A DNA stretch of 64,000 bases from Variovorax sp. WDL1 (GCF_001541225.1 NZ_LMTS01000087.1:35718-99717), one strand, 5' to 3'; counted from the stretch's first letter, positions 15,885 through 24,213 are shown. Numbers and translations: made by a program. Notes: a model not told the origin generated them from the letters alone.

Positions 15885-15918
15885 TGGAGTAAAAGCAGCG
15901 CACGGGTGTGCGCTGCTT
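15885..15918 (-). terminator. Intrinsic terminator after dioxygenase-like gene
   Basis: AAGCAGCGCAC/GTGCGCTGCTT 11-bp stem followed on the minus strand by TTTACTCC. It closes the DndC-like/dioxygenase operon. Confidence 0.85.
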
Positions 15919-15925
15919 GAGAAAG

Positions 15926-16588
15926 CTAACAGGAGACCGCCGCGCCAGTCAGGTGACAAACGCGACGCGGCGGCTCATTCCAGGTCAGGTCCAGGGTATC
16001 GTGGCTGTCCTTCAGCCAGGCGACATCGAAGAGCCGCATGAGCTTCGGGTTGGATTTCAGATTCAGCGACGAAAATGCCTGCACCCCGTAGTCGCCGAGC
16101 GAAGGCTCGTCAAACTGCGAGCATCCCCGCCCTACGACGCCGTGGACGTTCGCGGGGTCGAAAAGGACGGTGGAACCCCTCGAAAGCGGAATCCGGATGC
16201 CTGATTCGGGGAACACCAGGTCCCAGGGGTCGGTGTGCTCGAGCCACTGTATACAGAAAAACTCATTCCCGTAGGCCTGCGAGTCCTCGTGGAAAGTGGA
16301 GCCTTCGCACGCATTGAGCGTGCCGGCATCGACAAAGTCGGCCTTGCGGATTCCAAACGTGGCGAGCCACGCACGCATGCTTTCCGCAGAGCCCTCGGGC
16401 ACGATGGTGTCGACGAGCAGCACATCGCCAGGATTCCAGACAGGTCCGTTGACGCGCTCCTCGAGGACCTTGTTGAGCGCCGTCATATCGAGCGGCACGT
16501 CGCCGAGGTGGGTCTGGAAGACCTTCTTGCTCACAGCGCGGGCGCGCTTGCCGTGCTTGACGCCACGAGGGCGAGAGATGAAGTTCAT
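15926..16588 (-). CDS. HxD...H (2-oxoglutarate/Fe(II)-type) dioxygenase-like protein
   Basis: A 220-residue soluble protein. FHED at residues 99-102 gives the HxD pair and FDPANVHGVV places a second His at 149; that spacing and the preceding GSTVLFDP strand fit the jelly-roll 2-oxoglutarate/iron oxygenases, which hydroxylate or oxidise proteins, nucleic acids or small molecules. The basic N-terminus (SRPRGVKHGKRARAVSKK) could contact nucleic acid. Its ATG overlaps the stop of the DndC-like gene by four bases (ATGA), so the two are coupled and probably act together. The family assignment is by motif only; a cupin is possible. Confidence 0.6.
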   Translation of the reverse strand: MNFISRPRGVKHGKRARAVSKKVFQTHLGDVPLDMTALNKVLEERVNGPVWNPGDVLLVDTIVPEGSAESMRAWLATFGIRKADFVDAGTLNACEGSTFHEDSQAYGNEFFCIQWLEHTDPWDLVFPESGIRIPLSRGSTVLFDPANVHGVVGRGCSQFDEPSLGDYGVQAFSSLNLKSNPKLMRLFDVAWLKDSHDTLDLTWNEPPRRVCHLTGAAVSC

Positions 16589-18357
16589 GACGGGTTGATT
16601 TTAAGTTGGCCTTGCTCGTGTAGGGAGCGGTCGGGGACCGAGGATTTCGCGCCCCGGGCTGCTTCGGAAAGGTGTTCGTCGCGCTTCTCGCGGGAAATGG
16701 AGAGCGCCTTTGCCTTGGCCGCGGCGCCCGAACCGCACAGGCCGATGTCCCGCTTCCAGTTGGTTCTGCGCACGACCTCGTCGAGCATGCCCAGGTGCCG
16801 CTTGGAGGTCGAGATGAGCCCCAGGCCGGCGTAGTAGAAATAGGAGGCGGTCCCCGCAAGGTCCAGGCGCGTGGACTGCTCAACCTTGTGCTCGGCTTCC
16901 CAGGTAAGAAACTCCTCAGCCGCTTCCTCGTCAACGTCAAAGAGTTCCGCCTCGTGGGCGCGCAGGACTTGGCGCCCGTTTTTGAGCGTCGTGTTAGGGG
17001 TGCCATCCTGGTGCACCATCTCTCGTACAACGTCCCGCAGCCCTAGAAAGTCCAGGTTCTCGCCGGCTCCCCAGTCCGTGCCCACCCATAGAAAGCGCTC
17101 CTTCGGTACGCCGCGGGGCGGGAAGGCGACCAGATTCTCAGGGGGATGGTACCGGCGTCCACGCACATGCACGTCGAGCCAAATCTCCACCGCTGTAAAT
17201 GGCCGCTCAAACTGGCCCTGCAGGCCCCAACTCGCGTCGATTGCCACCACTGCAGAGGGAGATACCAGCTGGAACCGCGGACTTGAGCCGACGCGGCGCG
17301 CTGCCACCCGCTCTTCGGCATCGGCCGTGAGGCAGTAGCGTAGGAGCTCCGCAAGCATGGCCGGCGAGTAGGTGTCCGGCTTGACGACAAGGAACCCGTT
17401 CCCATCGGACTGGCGCTGCAGCCAACTTCTGCGGTCGAAGTCGTACTGCGTGTCGACGATGAACCGCTGAATCCGATTCAAGCCACGCAGCCAGGCGTAG
17501 CCCGGGTCCGATTCAATCATCGCTTCCAGCGACTTGTCGCGCCCAACGGCCGCGCACAGGGAGCACCCGAACCTCGCTCCGCAGGCGCGTGACTTCTTGA
17601 CCCCTTCTGTTGCCATGTCGGCCACTACAGCGCACGATGAACCCCCGCCAGCGGCGTAGACCTCGAAGACGTCTCGCGCGTTGGTGAACGCTTCAAGAGC
17701 GCCCCTGCGTATATGGCCCAAGGCCTCCCAGACGTCATCAGTAGTCCAGAACGCGATTGGACTGAGGAACAACTGGCCATTCTTCGACCAGGGGCGCGTC
17801 GCTGACTCGCCTCGTTCCTCCATCCGGGCAGCTCTGCCCGTCGACTCCTCAAAGCGGGTGCCGAGCAGTGTGACCGCCGCGGCAGCGTGCTTCTTGAATC
17901 GGGCGAGCAACTTCTTTCGAAGGCGGGCCATCGGGAGCACCTTGTAGCCGACCGTGCAGTCGCGGGATGCCGCATTGGCGAAGGTGGGCAGCTTGCGCCC
18001 GGAGAGGACGGAGACGGCCCAGGAGTCGTTGAGCGACGGTCGTGCGACCTCCGCGACCACGGTGATACCGTGCGCAAGGCCAAATTGCCTGGCCTTTTCC
18101 ATTTCTCGCATTGCCAGCGCAGAAATTGTTGGGTTCTCAATACCGGTATCCCCGTGGGTAATCAGGATTGGTGGCACATCGCCGCCGGACCGCTTTAGGG
18201 CGAGGGCTGCGTTTAAGGCCAGCGCCAAGACCAGCGATGAATCCTTTCCGCTCGAAAAGGCGACCAACACCGCACGGCCTTCCTCCAGCAATCCACGAAT
18301 CACGAACTCAACGTCTTTGGCCATCAGCTCGACCTGGGATACCTCTCCCTCACGCAT
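16585..18357 (-). CDS. DndC-like ATP-pyrophosphatase/sulfurtransferase family protein
   Basis: A 590-residue protein of the PAPS-reductase/DndC family. The PP-loop SGKDSS is at residues 36-41, followed by ITHGDTGIENP (67-77), SRDCTVGYKVLP (131-142), LLGTRFEES (164-172) and the cysteine block CGARFGCSLC (259-268) with DKSLEAMI just after, which matches the iron-sulfur region of DndC. DndC makes phosphorothioate DNA together with DndA, D and E; none of these is in the window. The last 270 residues are a long extension I do not recognise. It is the first gene of a two-gene operon with a dioxygenase-like protein. Activity on DNA, RNA or a metabolite is open. Confidence 0.75.
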   Translation of the reverse strand: MREGEVSQVELMAKDVEFVIRGLLEEGRAVLVAFSSGKDSSLVLALALNAALALKRSGGDVPPILITHGDTGIENPTISALAMREMEKARQFGLAHGITVVAEVARPSLNDSWAVSVLSGRKLPTFANAASRDCTVGYKVLPMARLRKKLLARFKKHAAAAVTLLGTRFEESTGRAARMEERGESATRPWSKNGQLFLSPIAFWTTDDVWEALGHIRRGALEAFTNARDVFEVYAAGGGSSCAVVADMATEGVKKSRACGARFGCSLCAAVGRDKSLEAMIESDPGYAWLRGLNRIQRFIVDTQYDFDRRSWLQRQSDGNGFLVVKPDTYSPAMLAELLRYCLTADAEERVAARRVGSSPRFQLVSPSAVVAIDASWGLQGQFERPFTAVEIWLDVHVRGRRYHPPENLVAFPPRGVPKERFLWVGTDWGAGENLDFLGLRDVVREMVHQDGTPNTTLKNGRQVLRAHEAELFDVDEEAAEEFLTWEAEHKVEQSTRLDLAGTASYFYYAGLGLISTSKRHLGMLDEVVRRTNWKRDIGLCGSGAAAKAKALSISREKRDEHLSEAARGAKSSVPDRSLHEQGQLKINPS

Positions 18358-18555
18358 GCGGTGCTCGCTCTCAAAAAAGTAATGTTTTAGAAGGGTGATT
18401 CGCCTTGCACCTTCTATAAGCTATCAGTTTAAAACGAATATGACTACGATGCATCAGGGGCCCTAAATTTGCACCTGCGGCTGTCGTCAGAAGTTCACGC
18501 CTGGCGCGAAGGGCGCCCGAGCTTGGGCACACGTCAGCCGCACGGCGAAGGGTTC

Positions 18556-18562
18556 GCTAGAC
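18556..18562 (+). promoter_or_regulatory. GCTAGAC -10-like box for HD gene
   Basis: TTCGCTAGACGGCGAAGG, 34 bp before the ATG; the downstream GCGAAGG resembles that at the M30 peptidase gene. Confidence 0.45.
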
Positions 18563-18596
18563 GGCGAAGGTAAGAGAACAACTCAGAAAGGTACTC

Positions 18597-19256
18597 ATGT
18601 CCGAAACCAACACGCTAGCTGCCGCGAAGGCCCACACCAAGAAGTACGTCTCAATCCTGCGCTCGCGCCTCCTGGGCGCCGGCAAGGTCGACCCCTCCTG
18701 GTACCTTGCCGTTGACGCGCTCGAGTGCTCGATTGAGGTCCATGCGGACCAGATTCGAAAAGGCACAGGCGGCCCGTACATCATCCACCCGGTGGAAGCG
18801 ACGATGTACGTCATGACGCTGCCGGACCTCATCAAGCCCATCGAGACCATCGCGGTGACATTGCTGCATGACGCCATGGAGGACGGGAACCTTCGCTACA
18901 ACGAATTCGTGAGTCGATTCGGCTCCGAAGTCGCTGATGGCGTCGAAGCCATCAGCAAGGTAGTTGACGGGGTCAAGAAGACGCCGGCGGAGTATCAAGC
19001 CGGCCTGGCGAGGTCCCGAACGGCCAGCATCGCGAAGCCGGCAGACCGCGGAAATAACCAGAACACGATGGGCGAGGCCTGGACGCCTGAGAAGCAGCTC
19101 AGTTATGTGCAGGAAGCGGAGGAAGAGATTCTTCCCATGATTAAGATTGCTCGGCGCCGCTTCTGCCAGCAAGAGCTGGCGTACGAGAATGCGAAGCTTC
19201 TGTTGCGGACGCAGATTTCGATGGTTCGCGCGATGCACAAGCAATACGCCGCCTAA
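18597..19256 (+). CDS. HD-domain protein, (p)ppGpp-hydrolase-like
   Basis: A 219-residue cytoplasmic protein. The HD-type metal site is seen as PYIIHPVEA (about residues 60-68), then VTLLHDAMEDG (about 86-96), followed by FVSRFGSEVADGVEAISKV, the order found in the hydrolase half of RelA/SpoT and in small alarmone hydrolases. No synthetase or ACT domain follows; the last 70 residues are helical. It may remove (p)ppGpp or a related nucleotide. AGAAAGG precedes the ATG. It is divergent from the DndC-like operon, sharing a 240-bp intergenic region, and ends at a good terminator. Confidence 0.75.
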   Translation: MSETNTLAAAKAHTKKYVSILRSRLLGAGKVDPSWYLAVDALECSIEVHADQIRKGTGGPYIIHPVEATMYVMTLPDLIKPIETIAVTLLHDAMEDGNLRYNEFVSRFGSEVADGVEAISKVVDGVKKTPAEYQAGLARSRTASIAKPADRGNNQNTMGEAWTPEKQLSYVQEAEEEILPMIKIARRRFCQQELAYENAKLLLRTQISMVRAMHKQYAA

Positions 19257-19271
19257 GCTCGGCTGATTTTG

Positions 19272-19305
19272 ATGCCCTGCGACCTTCTGGTTGCAGGGCA
19301 TTTTC
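19272..19305 (+). terminator. Intrinsic terminator after HD gene
   Basis: ATGCCCTGC/GCAGGGCAT 9-bp stem with a 12-base loop and TTTT. Confidence 0.85.
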
Positions 19306-19323
19306 GTCCGGGGCAGCCAAAGA

Positions 19324-19352
19324 AAAGGACCCGCCTCGTTGAGGGGGTCCTT
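19324..19352 (-). terminator. Intrinsic terminator after 189-aa gene
   Basis: AAAGGACCC/GGGTCCTTT stem, read on the minus strand with a trailing TCTTT, facing the HD gene terminator. Confidence 0.75.
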
Positions 19353-19368
19353 TCGCAATCAAGGCCTA

Positions 19369-19938
19369 TCAGATTCTGTCGAAGTTCGGTGCCAAATCTC
19401 GCCGGATGCCAAACTTCGCAGCTGCGGCGACGTGTTCCGCTGCGGCTTCGATGGCGATGGACGTGCGCTGCGTCATTGCCGCTTTCTCCTTCTCAAGGTG
19501 TTCCTTGACAAAGCGGGCACGCGCCGCGGCGTGGCGTTCACGCTGCTCGGCTGAGGGTTCGTAGAGAACCAGGTCGCCGATGGGCTGCTTCTTGTTGGTG
19601 AGGCTTCGCGTTGCCAATAGCATGCGCAGCTCGGCGAGCTCCGACGGCCTGTGGGCGAGGTCCAGGTTCGAAACCAGCTCGTCGAGCGTATTGCCCGTTG
19701 CGCAGCAGCGGCGGTGGCCGTGGCTATCGGTTGGGATGGTCTCCACGTCTATGTACGCCGCGTAGTCGCACGGCGCCGAGTCGTACATGTGGCAGCTGAA
19801 CTCGACGGGATGGCCGCCACGGGCCTCGCTGTGAGCCTGGAACATGTAGTGCACTTCCTGGGCGATGTTGAAGACGCGTACCCGGAAAGCGTCCGAAACC
19901 GAAATCTTGTTCACCGGGGGATGTTTTTGGAGCTTCAT
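19369..19938 (-). CDS. Hypothetical protein, 189 aa
   Basis: A 189-residue soluble protein. The N-terminal half has HMYDSAPCDYAAYIDVETIP and HRRCCATGNTLDELV, with clustered His and Cys that could hold a metal. The C-terminal half is strongly helical, Glu/Lys/Arg-rich and may form a coiled coil (EQRERHAAARARFVKEHLEK). The GCTACAC box 32 bp upstream and the following terminator mark it as a single unit. No family recognised. Confidence 0.65.
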   Translation of the reverse strand: MKLQKHPPVNKISVSDAFRVRVFNIAQEVHYMFQAHSEARGGHPVEFSCHMYDSAPCDYAAYIDVETIPTDSHGHRRCCATGNTLDELVSNLDLAHRPSELAELRMLLATRSLTNKKQPIGDLVLYEPSAEQRERHAAARARFVKEHLEKEKAAMTQRTSIAIEAAAEHVAAAAKFGIRRDLAPNFDRI

Positions 19939-19970
19939 CGTTGCTTTGTGTGAGTAGTTGACCTACCTCC

Positions 19971-19977
19971 GTGTAGC
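19971..19977 (-). promoter_or_regulatory. GCTACAC -10-like box for 189-aa gene
   Basis: GTGGCTACACGGAGG on the minus strand, 32 bp before the ATG. Confidence 0.45.
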
Positions 19978-20052
19978 CACAGCGCGCGCCCGCCTGCCGG
20001 GCACAGAACGCGCGCATGCCTAGACGTAGTCCCGTAGCTCTTCCTGTCCGCC

Positions 20053-20799
20053 GTGCCTTCATCGTACGCGCCCCTGTCGGCGCCTAATCTGTGCGTTCGC
20101 CTGCTTGCCGCAGCAATCCTCGCTGCCTCCGGGCTATCCGCGTAAGCCCAGCCCGAGCCTCCCGAGCGCTTCAAGGCCGAGTGCGAGCGGCGACTGGGGC
20201 TCGGCGAGGTCATCGTGGATTCGCTGCCCAGCGAGGTCGTCTACGAATTTGGCATGGGCGCTCAGGAGCTCACGCGAAAGGCGCCTCTGGGCGGCGCGGC
20301 TCACATCACGTTAGGGCTCACCCAAGCCAACTTTCAGTTGTCGTCGAGCTGGGAAGGTCAAACCTTGGTCGACCGAGCAACCGGACTGGCTTGCGCCAGA
20401 CCAAAGGTGAAGGTGCAGGTTCAGGTGGGGCCCCAATGTGTGACCGTGGCCAAGGAGTTCCCGAAGGGCACGTGCGCATTCTGGGAGATTGCGGAACACG
20501 AGCTTCGCCATGTAAAGGCGAACCAGGCTCACGCGGAGAGGGTAGCTGACGAGCTCAAGGCCGCGCTGAGCCGCTCCTTCGGAAACCGCGTTTTCTACGG
20601 AACGCCGGGCGAGCTGCGGGTCGTGTTCACCGAGAACCTCAAAAGCCAGTGGCTGCCGTGGGGCAAGAGCCGGTTCGATGGGGTAAAAGCTGCGCACCGG
20701 CAAATCGACTCACTCGCGGAGTACGCACGCAACAACACGATGTGCGATGGAGAGGTGCCCCGGGCGCTCGGGGCTCCGTTCGCGCGCCGGCAGTCGTGA
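20053..20799 (+). pseudogene. Exported HExxH zinc-protease-like gene with in-frame stop
   Basis: From GTG 20053 the frame encodes a 30-residue Sec signal peptide (CVRLLAAAILAASGLSA), then TAA at 20143-20145, then continues in the same frame AQPEPPERFKAECERRLG and on to a 218-residue domain ending at 20799. The domain contains AEHELRHVKANQ, an HExxH motif, with further His downstream, resembling small secreted zinc proteases (DUF922-like). A CAA-to-TAA change would explain the stop between signal and mature protein. A GTG at 20215 could restart translation, but the product would lack export. Probably a nonsense-mutated gene. Confidence 0.6.
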
Positions 20800-20844
20800 C
20801 GAAAGCCCTACGGTTTCCGCAACTGGCCGGCGGCGCGGCAGCCG

Positions 20845-21177
20845 CTAGAGAAGTGCGAACCCTATCGCGGTGTTTATCGCAGTTCTGACGGCCTTCAAGC
20901 CGGCGTTGAGCGCGTCCTCAATGATGAGCTGGGTCAGCCCTTCGACTGCGAGAAGGACTGTCTCAAATGAGTTCTTTTGAAACTGAACCAGCTCTTTCGC
21001 TCGTTGCTCCGAGATTTTTCCCTCGATGCGAAGCTTGGCGATGGTCGCAAGCCGCTGCGCCAGCACCTTTGACTCGGCCTCGAAGTACTCTCGCACTGCA
21101 GGCCACTTTGCCCCTACCGCGCCTTTGAAGCCGCTGACGATGTCAGCTCCAAGCTGGTCGACGTCGATGCCGCTCAT
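20845..21177 (-). CDS. Hypothetical helical protein, 110 aa
   Basis: A 110-residue predicted all-helical protein (EYFEAESKVLAQRLATIAKL; KISEQRAKELVQFQKNSF) with an amphipathic tail ending TAINTAIGFALL. It starts 11 bp after the stop of the lipoprotein gene, so they form a two-gene operon, and the pair probably works together at the membrane. No named family. Confidence 0.7.
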   Translation of the reverse strand: MSGIDVDQLGADIVSGFKGAVGAKWPAVREYFEAESKVLAQRLATIAKLRIEGKISEQRAKELVQFQKNSFETVLLAVEGLTQLIIEDALNAGLKAVRTAINTAIGFALL

Positions 21178-21188
21178 TTCGTAGCTCC

Positions 21189-21704
21189 TTACTTCGCAGG
21201 TGTTTTGACGGGCGTGGGGGGCGCGACCGCCTTCGATTCATCTGGATTCTCTGTGCGACGCTTCGCGAGTTCGAAGGTCAAGATTGCCGTGAACTGAGAG
21301 TTGAACCCATCCCGGACGAGCGGAATTTCAGCTTTCGAAATGCCGTCCTGGTGCATCTTCTGGAAAAGGTCGTAGTTAGTCTGCAATGTGTCGAGCTGCC
21401 GGACTGTCAGGCTGTTCCGGGACGTGGCGTCTGCGCGCACGCGCAAGGAACTGACAGCCACCTTGGTCTCGCCGTAGAACGCCTCGTTGCCCTTGTACGG
21501 CAGCGCTTTGTCCCCCGGTCCGGACGTCAGCTTGACCAGGTACGTCTCGGTGCTCTTTTGCAGTGCGGTGACGCCGTCATCGATTTGCTTGTCGTAGGTC
21601 CCTACCAGGCGGATGTCTGCACAGCCAGCGAGGACCGACAGCACCAAAGCGATGAACCAGATGCGTGTTGCCTGTGCGTACGCGAGAGGAGAGGATGTTC
21701 GCAT
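21189..21704 (-). CDS. Lipoprotein, 171 aa
   Basis: A 171-residue lipoprotein: the basic N-terminus and hydrophobic stretch FIALVLSVLAGC place the lipid-bearing Cys at about residue 28, followed by ADIRLVGTYDKQIDDGVTAL. The rest is mainly helical and ends in a Pro-rich tail (VAPPTPVKTPAK). It should sit in the periplasm, tethered to a membrane. The ATG is preceded by a promoter-like TTGACG-N16-TATTGT about 40 bp upstream. First gene of a two-gene operon. Confidence 0.75.
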   Translation of the reverse strand: MRTSSPLAYAQATRIWFIALVLSVLAGCADIRLVGTYDKQIDDGVTALQKSTETYLVKLTSGPGDKALPYKGNEAFYGETKVAVSSLRVRADATSRNSLTVRQLDTLQTNYDLFQKMHQDGISKAEIPLVRDGFNSQFTAILTFELAKRRTENPDESKAVAPPTPVKTPAK

Positions 21705-21886
21705 TGTTTTGCCCCGATTTCTGTGCCGAGCTGACAATACACGCCGCTTTCGCGACGTCAATCCACATTTATGAGGAGGGACGTTGGCGAAGGCGCCGAG
21801 GTACACCTGCCCTGGGGGCGAGCCGCCTGTCTTCAAGTTAGCCGCCGGCGCTAAGCCGCCCATTTGGGGTCCTGGGCGGGGCCATC

Positions 21887-21893
21887 GCTAAAC
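21887..21893 (+). promoter_or_regulatory. GCTAAAC -10-like box for 143-aa gene
   Basis: ATCGCTAAACGCGGAAGG, 34 bp before the ATG. Confidence 0.45.
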
Positions 21894-21927
21894 GCGGAAG
21901 GTCAACTCAACAGAATAGGACGCTCTC

Positions 21928-22359
21928 ATGCCCGATAGCAAACGTTCCCCCATCGACGCCACCACGACGGGCTTCCAGGCCCTCCCTCGCGGCACAAAAC
22001 TCGTGAAGGGAGCTGACGGGGTTGGAGTGCAGCTTCCGCTTCCCGCAGAATCGGCTCGCCTCAGCGCTTTGCCACTTGCCCGAACCCTGGCAAGGTTGGG
22101 CGTGCCCGTCGCTGACCCGGAGGTTGACAAGCGCGTGAAGGATATCTCGCGGTTCGTGTCGAGCTTTGGCGCGGGCGTAGTTCGGTACGCTCTCCTTGGC
22201 TCCTCAATGAGCCGGTTCGTCTCCTCATCCCCGAATTTCGAGGGAATTCCTCGATTCGGCGGCGAAGGAACCGCGACCGGTCGGATTTCCTCCCACCGCG
22301 CTCGACAAGCCAGCAACTACCCGCAATCAGCCGAAGGTGCGCGCTACTACAAGCGCTGA
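21928..22359 (+). CDS. Hypothetical protein, 143 aa
   Basis: A 143-residue basic protein, rich in Ser and Arg (RTLARLGVPVADPEVDKRVK; SSFGAGVVRYALLGSSMSRF), with a Gly/Ser/Arg tail that is probably disordered. No membrane segment or signal peptide. It lies between a GCTAAAC box and a strong terminator, which supports a real single-gene unit. Function unknown. Confidence 0.6.
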   Translation: MPDSKRSPIDATTTGFQALPRGTKLVKGADGVGVQLPLPAESARLSALPLARTLARLGVPVADPEVDKRVKDISRFVSSFGAGVVRYALLGSSMSRFVSSSPNFEGIPRFGGEGTATGRISSHRARQASNYPQSAEGARYYKR

Positions 22360-22377
22360 AAGCCCACACGTCATTCC

Positions 22378-22413
22378 AGGGCCTCCTGCGTACGCACGGA
22401 GGCCCTTTCTTTC
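22378..22413 (+). terminator. Intrinsic terminator after 143-aa gene
   Basis: AGGGCCTCC/GGAGGCCCT 9-bp stem with an 11-base loop followed by TTCTTT. Confidence 0.9.
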
Positions 22414-22493
22414 GAGGAAATGGAACGGGAGGCGAACAACACCGCCGCCCCGGGGCGTCAGAGCTGGGCCAAATGAAGCGCTAAAGGAGCCTT

Positions 22494-22500
22494 GCTATAG
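22494..22500 (+). promoter_or_regulatory. GCTATAG -10-like box close to a start codon
   Basis: TTGCTATAGGCGCCC ends directly before the ATG at 22507. A second box, GCTAAAG, lies 14 bp further up. The nearer box would give a leaderless message. Confidence 0.4.
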
Positions 22501-22506
22501 GCGCCC

Positions 22507-22890
22507 ATGAAAGCCCCAACCACCTTTGCCGTCAGCCGGGCCTCGAGCTTCGACGTCTTCTACCGATACGAAGATGTCCGCTATGCGCCATCGCTCGACG
22601 AGTTCGATAACCCAATCGGGGAAGGTCGAGTGGACATCCTCTGTCGAGAGTTCCGGGTGACCAAGCAAACTGCGAAGGGCGTCTGGCTAGATGTTCACGG
22701 CGCGCCGAAGTTCGTTCGGCTGTCTGCCAACAAGCGGTACGCCTGCCCGACCAAGGAAGAGGCCGCGGCATCCCTCATTGCTCGCAAGCGGGCGCAGGTC
22801 CGCATCTACGAAGGCCGCGCCATGGCGGCACGGAAAGCGCTCGACCTGGCCGAGATGCTGCTTGCGACGCCGGACCCGGCTGCTGACTAG
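22507..22890 (+). CDS. Hypothetical basic protein, 127 aa
   Basis: A 127-residue protein with a beta-rich first half (ASSFDVFYRYEDVRYAPSLD; DILCREFRVTKQTAKGVWLD) and a helical Arg/Ala-rich tail. The spacing of aromatic and basic residues hints at a nucleic-acid or protein-binding domain, but no family is recognised. There is no ribosome site before the ATG, and the -10-like box lies only 6 bp away, so a leaderless message is possible. Confidence 0.65.
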   Translation: MKAPTTFAVSRASSFDVFYRYEDVRYAPSLDEFDNPIGEGRVDILCREFRVTKQTAKGVWLDVHGAPKFVRLSANKRYACPTKEEAAASLIARKRAQVRIYEGRAMAARKALDLAEMLLATPDPAAD

Positions 22891-23027
22891 CTCGACTGCA
22901 GGCCGCGGCGGATTCTTACCCCTGGCTGCGCGCGAGGGCGCATCTTCAAGGGCCGCCGCGTTGGTCGTTGCATGCGGGCGCGCCGCCGCACCGGGCCTGT
23001 GCGGCCAGGCCCCGATTGCTAGACCAA

Positions 23028-23034
23028 GCAGGCA
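23028..23034 (+). promoter_or_regulatory. GCTAGAC -10-like box for ATPase gene
   Basis: ATTGCTAGACC, 18 bp before the ATG; the leader would be only about 10 bases. Confidence 0.4.
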
Positions 23035-23052
23035 AACTCTGAAAACCGAGAC

Positions 23053-23877
23053 ATGTACACATCTATTTCGTTCACCGGCCTCAAAAGGTCCCCGCTGTTC
23101 GGCTACGCGGCCCAGCTTCCATTTTTTGCTGGACGCAAGAAGCTTGACTTCAAGCCGGGCCTGAACATTCTTTTCGGCCCCAACGGTTGCGGCAAGAGCA
23201 CAGTCCTGCGCATCCTCAGCGACACGATGTGCGCCACACAAGGTGGGGTATCCGCCATCACAGAGGAGTCGCTTCGCTCGACCATCGAGGCACCGTTCCA
23301 AAAGGCGGCCGTGGACGGCATCGGGCTCAAGGTGACACACGACGGGCAGCCCGCGGTGTTCGTTGACAGCCGGAAGCAAATTGGCGTCAGTGGGGGCTCC
23401 TTCGATGAGGACTTTCTGAGGGAGGGCATCATGTCGAAGCTTTCGGAACGCGAGGCCAGCCACGGCCAGGTGTCGGTCCAGCGCATCAATAGGGCCCTCG
23501 CTATCCTGGCGGGGAAAGCCAAGATGCCGACGGATATCGTCCGAAAGGTGGGCGCCGGCAACCTGAACAGTGTCTGGAAGCCCAAGCTGGAATTGATTGA
23601 AGGGAGAATGGCCGCGTCCATCGAGCCCGGGCAACCGAGCATTCTGCTCGACGAACCGGAGAGCAACTTCTCGATTGAGTGGCAATCACAGCTGTGGCAT
23701 GCGTTTGCCCAGGAGCGCTCTACGGCGAGCTTTCAAATCATCGTGGCCACGCATTCGGTTTTTGCGCTGGGCATTTCCGGCGCGAACTACGTTGAATTCA
23801 CGCCTGGCGCGCTAGCTAAAGCTAAGGACGCACTACTTGCAAAGGCGCGTGGCTTGAGCGCCGAGCCCACTGCTTAA
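23053..23877 (+). CDS. ABC-type AAA ATPase (RecF/SMC-like)
   Basis: A 274-residue ATPase with Walker A GPNGCGKST (42-50), Walker B SILLDEPESN (about 197-206) and the H-loop ATHS (about 230). The insertion between them is short, without coiled-coil arms, so it belongs to the compact stand-alone ABC ATPases related to the RecF/OLD group rather than to transporters. Such proteins occur in phage defence and DNA-repair modules, but no partner nuclease is adjacent. It is bounded by a promoter box and a terminator and so is probably expressed alone. Confidence 0.85.
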   Translation: MYTSISFTGLKRSPLFGYAAQLPFFAGRKKLDFKPGLNILFGPNGCGKSTVLRILSDTMCATQGGVSAITEESLRSTIEAPFQKAAVDGIGLKVTHDGQPAVFVDSRKQIGVSGGSFDEDFLREGIMSKLSEREASHGQVSVQRINRALAILAGKAKMPTDIVRKVGAGNLNSVWKPKLELIEGRMAASIEPGQPSILLDEPESNFSIEWQSQLWHAFAQERSTASFQIIVATHSVFALGISGANYVEFTPGALAKAKDALLAKARGLSAEPTA

Positions 23878-23887
23878 CATTCAAACG

Positions 23888-23915
23888 AACGCCGGCCGAG
23901 CCGGCGTTTTCTTCG
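23888..23915 (+). terminator. Intrinsic terminator after ATPase gene
   Basis: AACGCCGGC/GCCGGCGTT 9-bp stem around CGA followed by TTCTTC. Confidence 0.9.
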
Positions 23916-24036
23916 TTTGCGAGTGATGCGTGGCGGCGCAGCCAGTGGTGTTGCGGGCGTGTTGGGCGCCCTAAAGCGAGGGGCAGGGAGTTGGTTGGTT
24001 TCAGGGGCTTGGTTGTTGTAGAGAAGCTAAAAGCTA

Positions 24037-24064
24037 TTGCTAAATTCTAAAACCTTGCTACAAT
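24037..24064 (+). promoter_or_regulatory. Promoter of the 37-aa microprotein gene
   Basis: TTGCTA, 16 bp, TACAAT; the -10 is preceded by GC as in the other boxes and ends 7 bp before the ATG. Confidence 0.5.
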
Positions 24065-24071
24065 TCGCATC

Positions 24072-24185
24072 ATGGAACTTCAATACCTCCTCTGCGCAGT
24101 CGTCGTTACCGGACTTTTCGTGTTCCTGTTCCCGAATACCTTTGGAAACGGCAACGAAGAGTTCGACAAGAGCATCGGCTACTGA
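24072..24185 (+). CDS. 37-residue membrane microprotein
   Basis: A 37-codon gene. Residues 3-20 are one hydrophobic helix (LQYLLCAVVVTGLFVFLF) and the tail is PNTFGNGNEEFDKSIGY. It is framed by a plausible promoter and a strong terminator with only 28 bp between the stop and the stem, so the locus is dedicated to this peptide. The FP...GNGNEEF tail matches the end of the 86-aa membrane protein at 42730-42990 (FPHWWGEGNEEF), which supports coding. Function unknown; regulation of a membrane complex or a toxin-like role is possible. Confidence 0.7.
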   Translation: MELQYLLCAVVVTGLFVFLFPNTFGNGNEEFDKSIGY

Positions 24186-24213
24186 CCGCCCCGGGGAAGG
24201 TTCCCCCTCGACG

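Noticed and set aside
22687..23685. 332-codon minus-strand frame opposite the ABC ATPase
   Set aside because: Antisense shadow of a gene with Walker A, Walker B and H-loop motifs.
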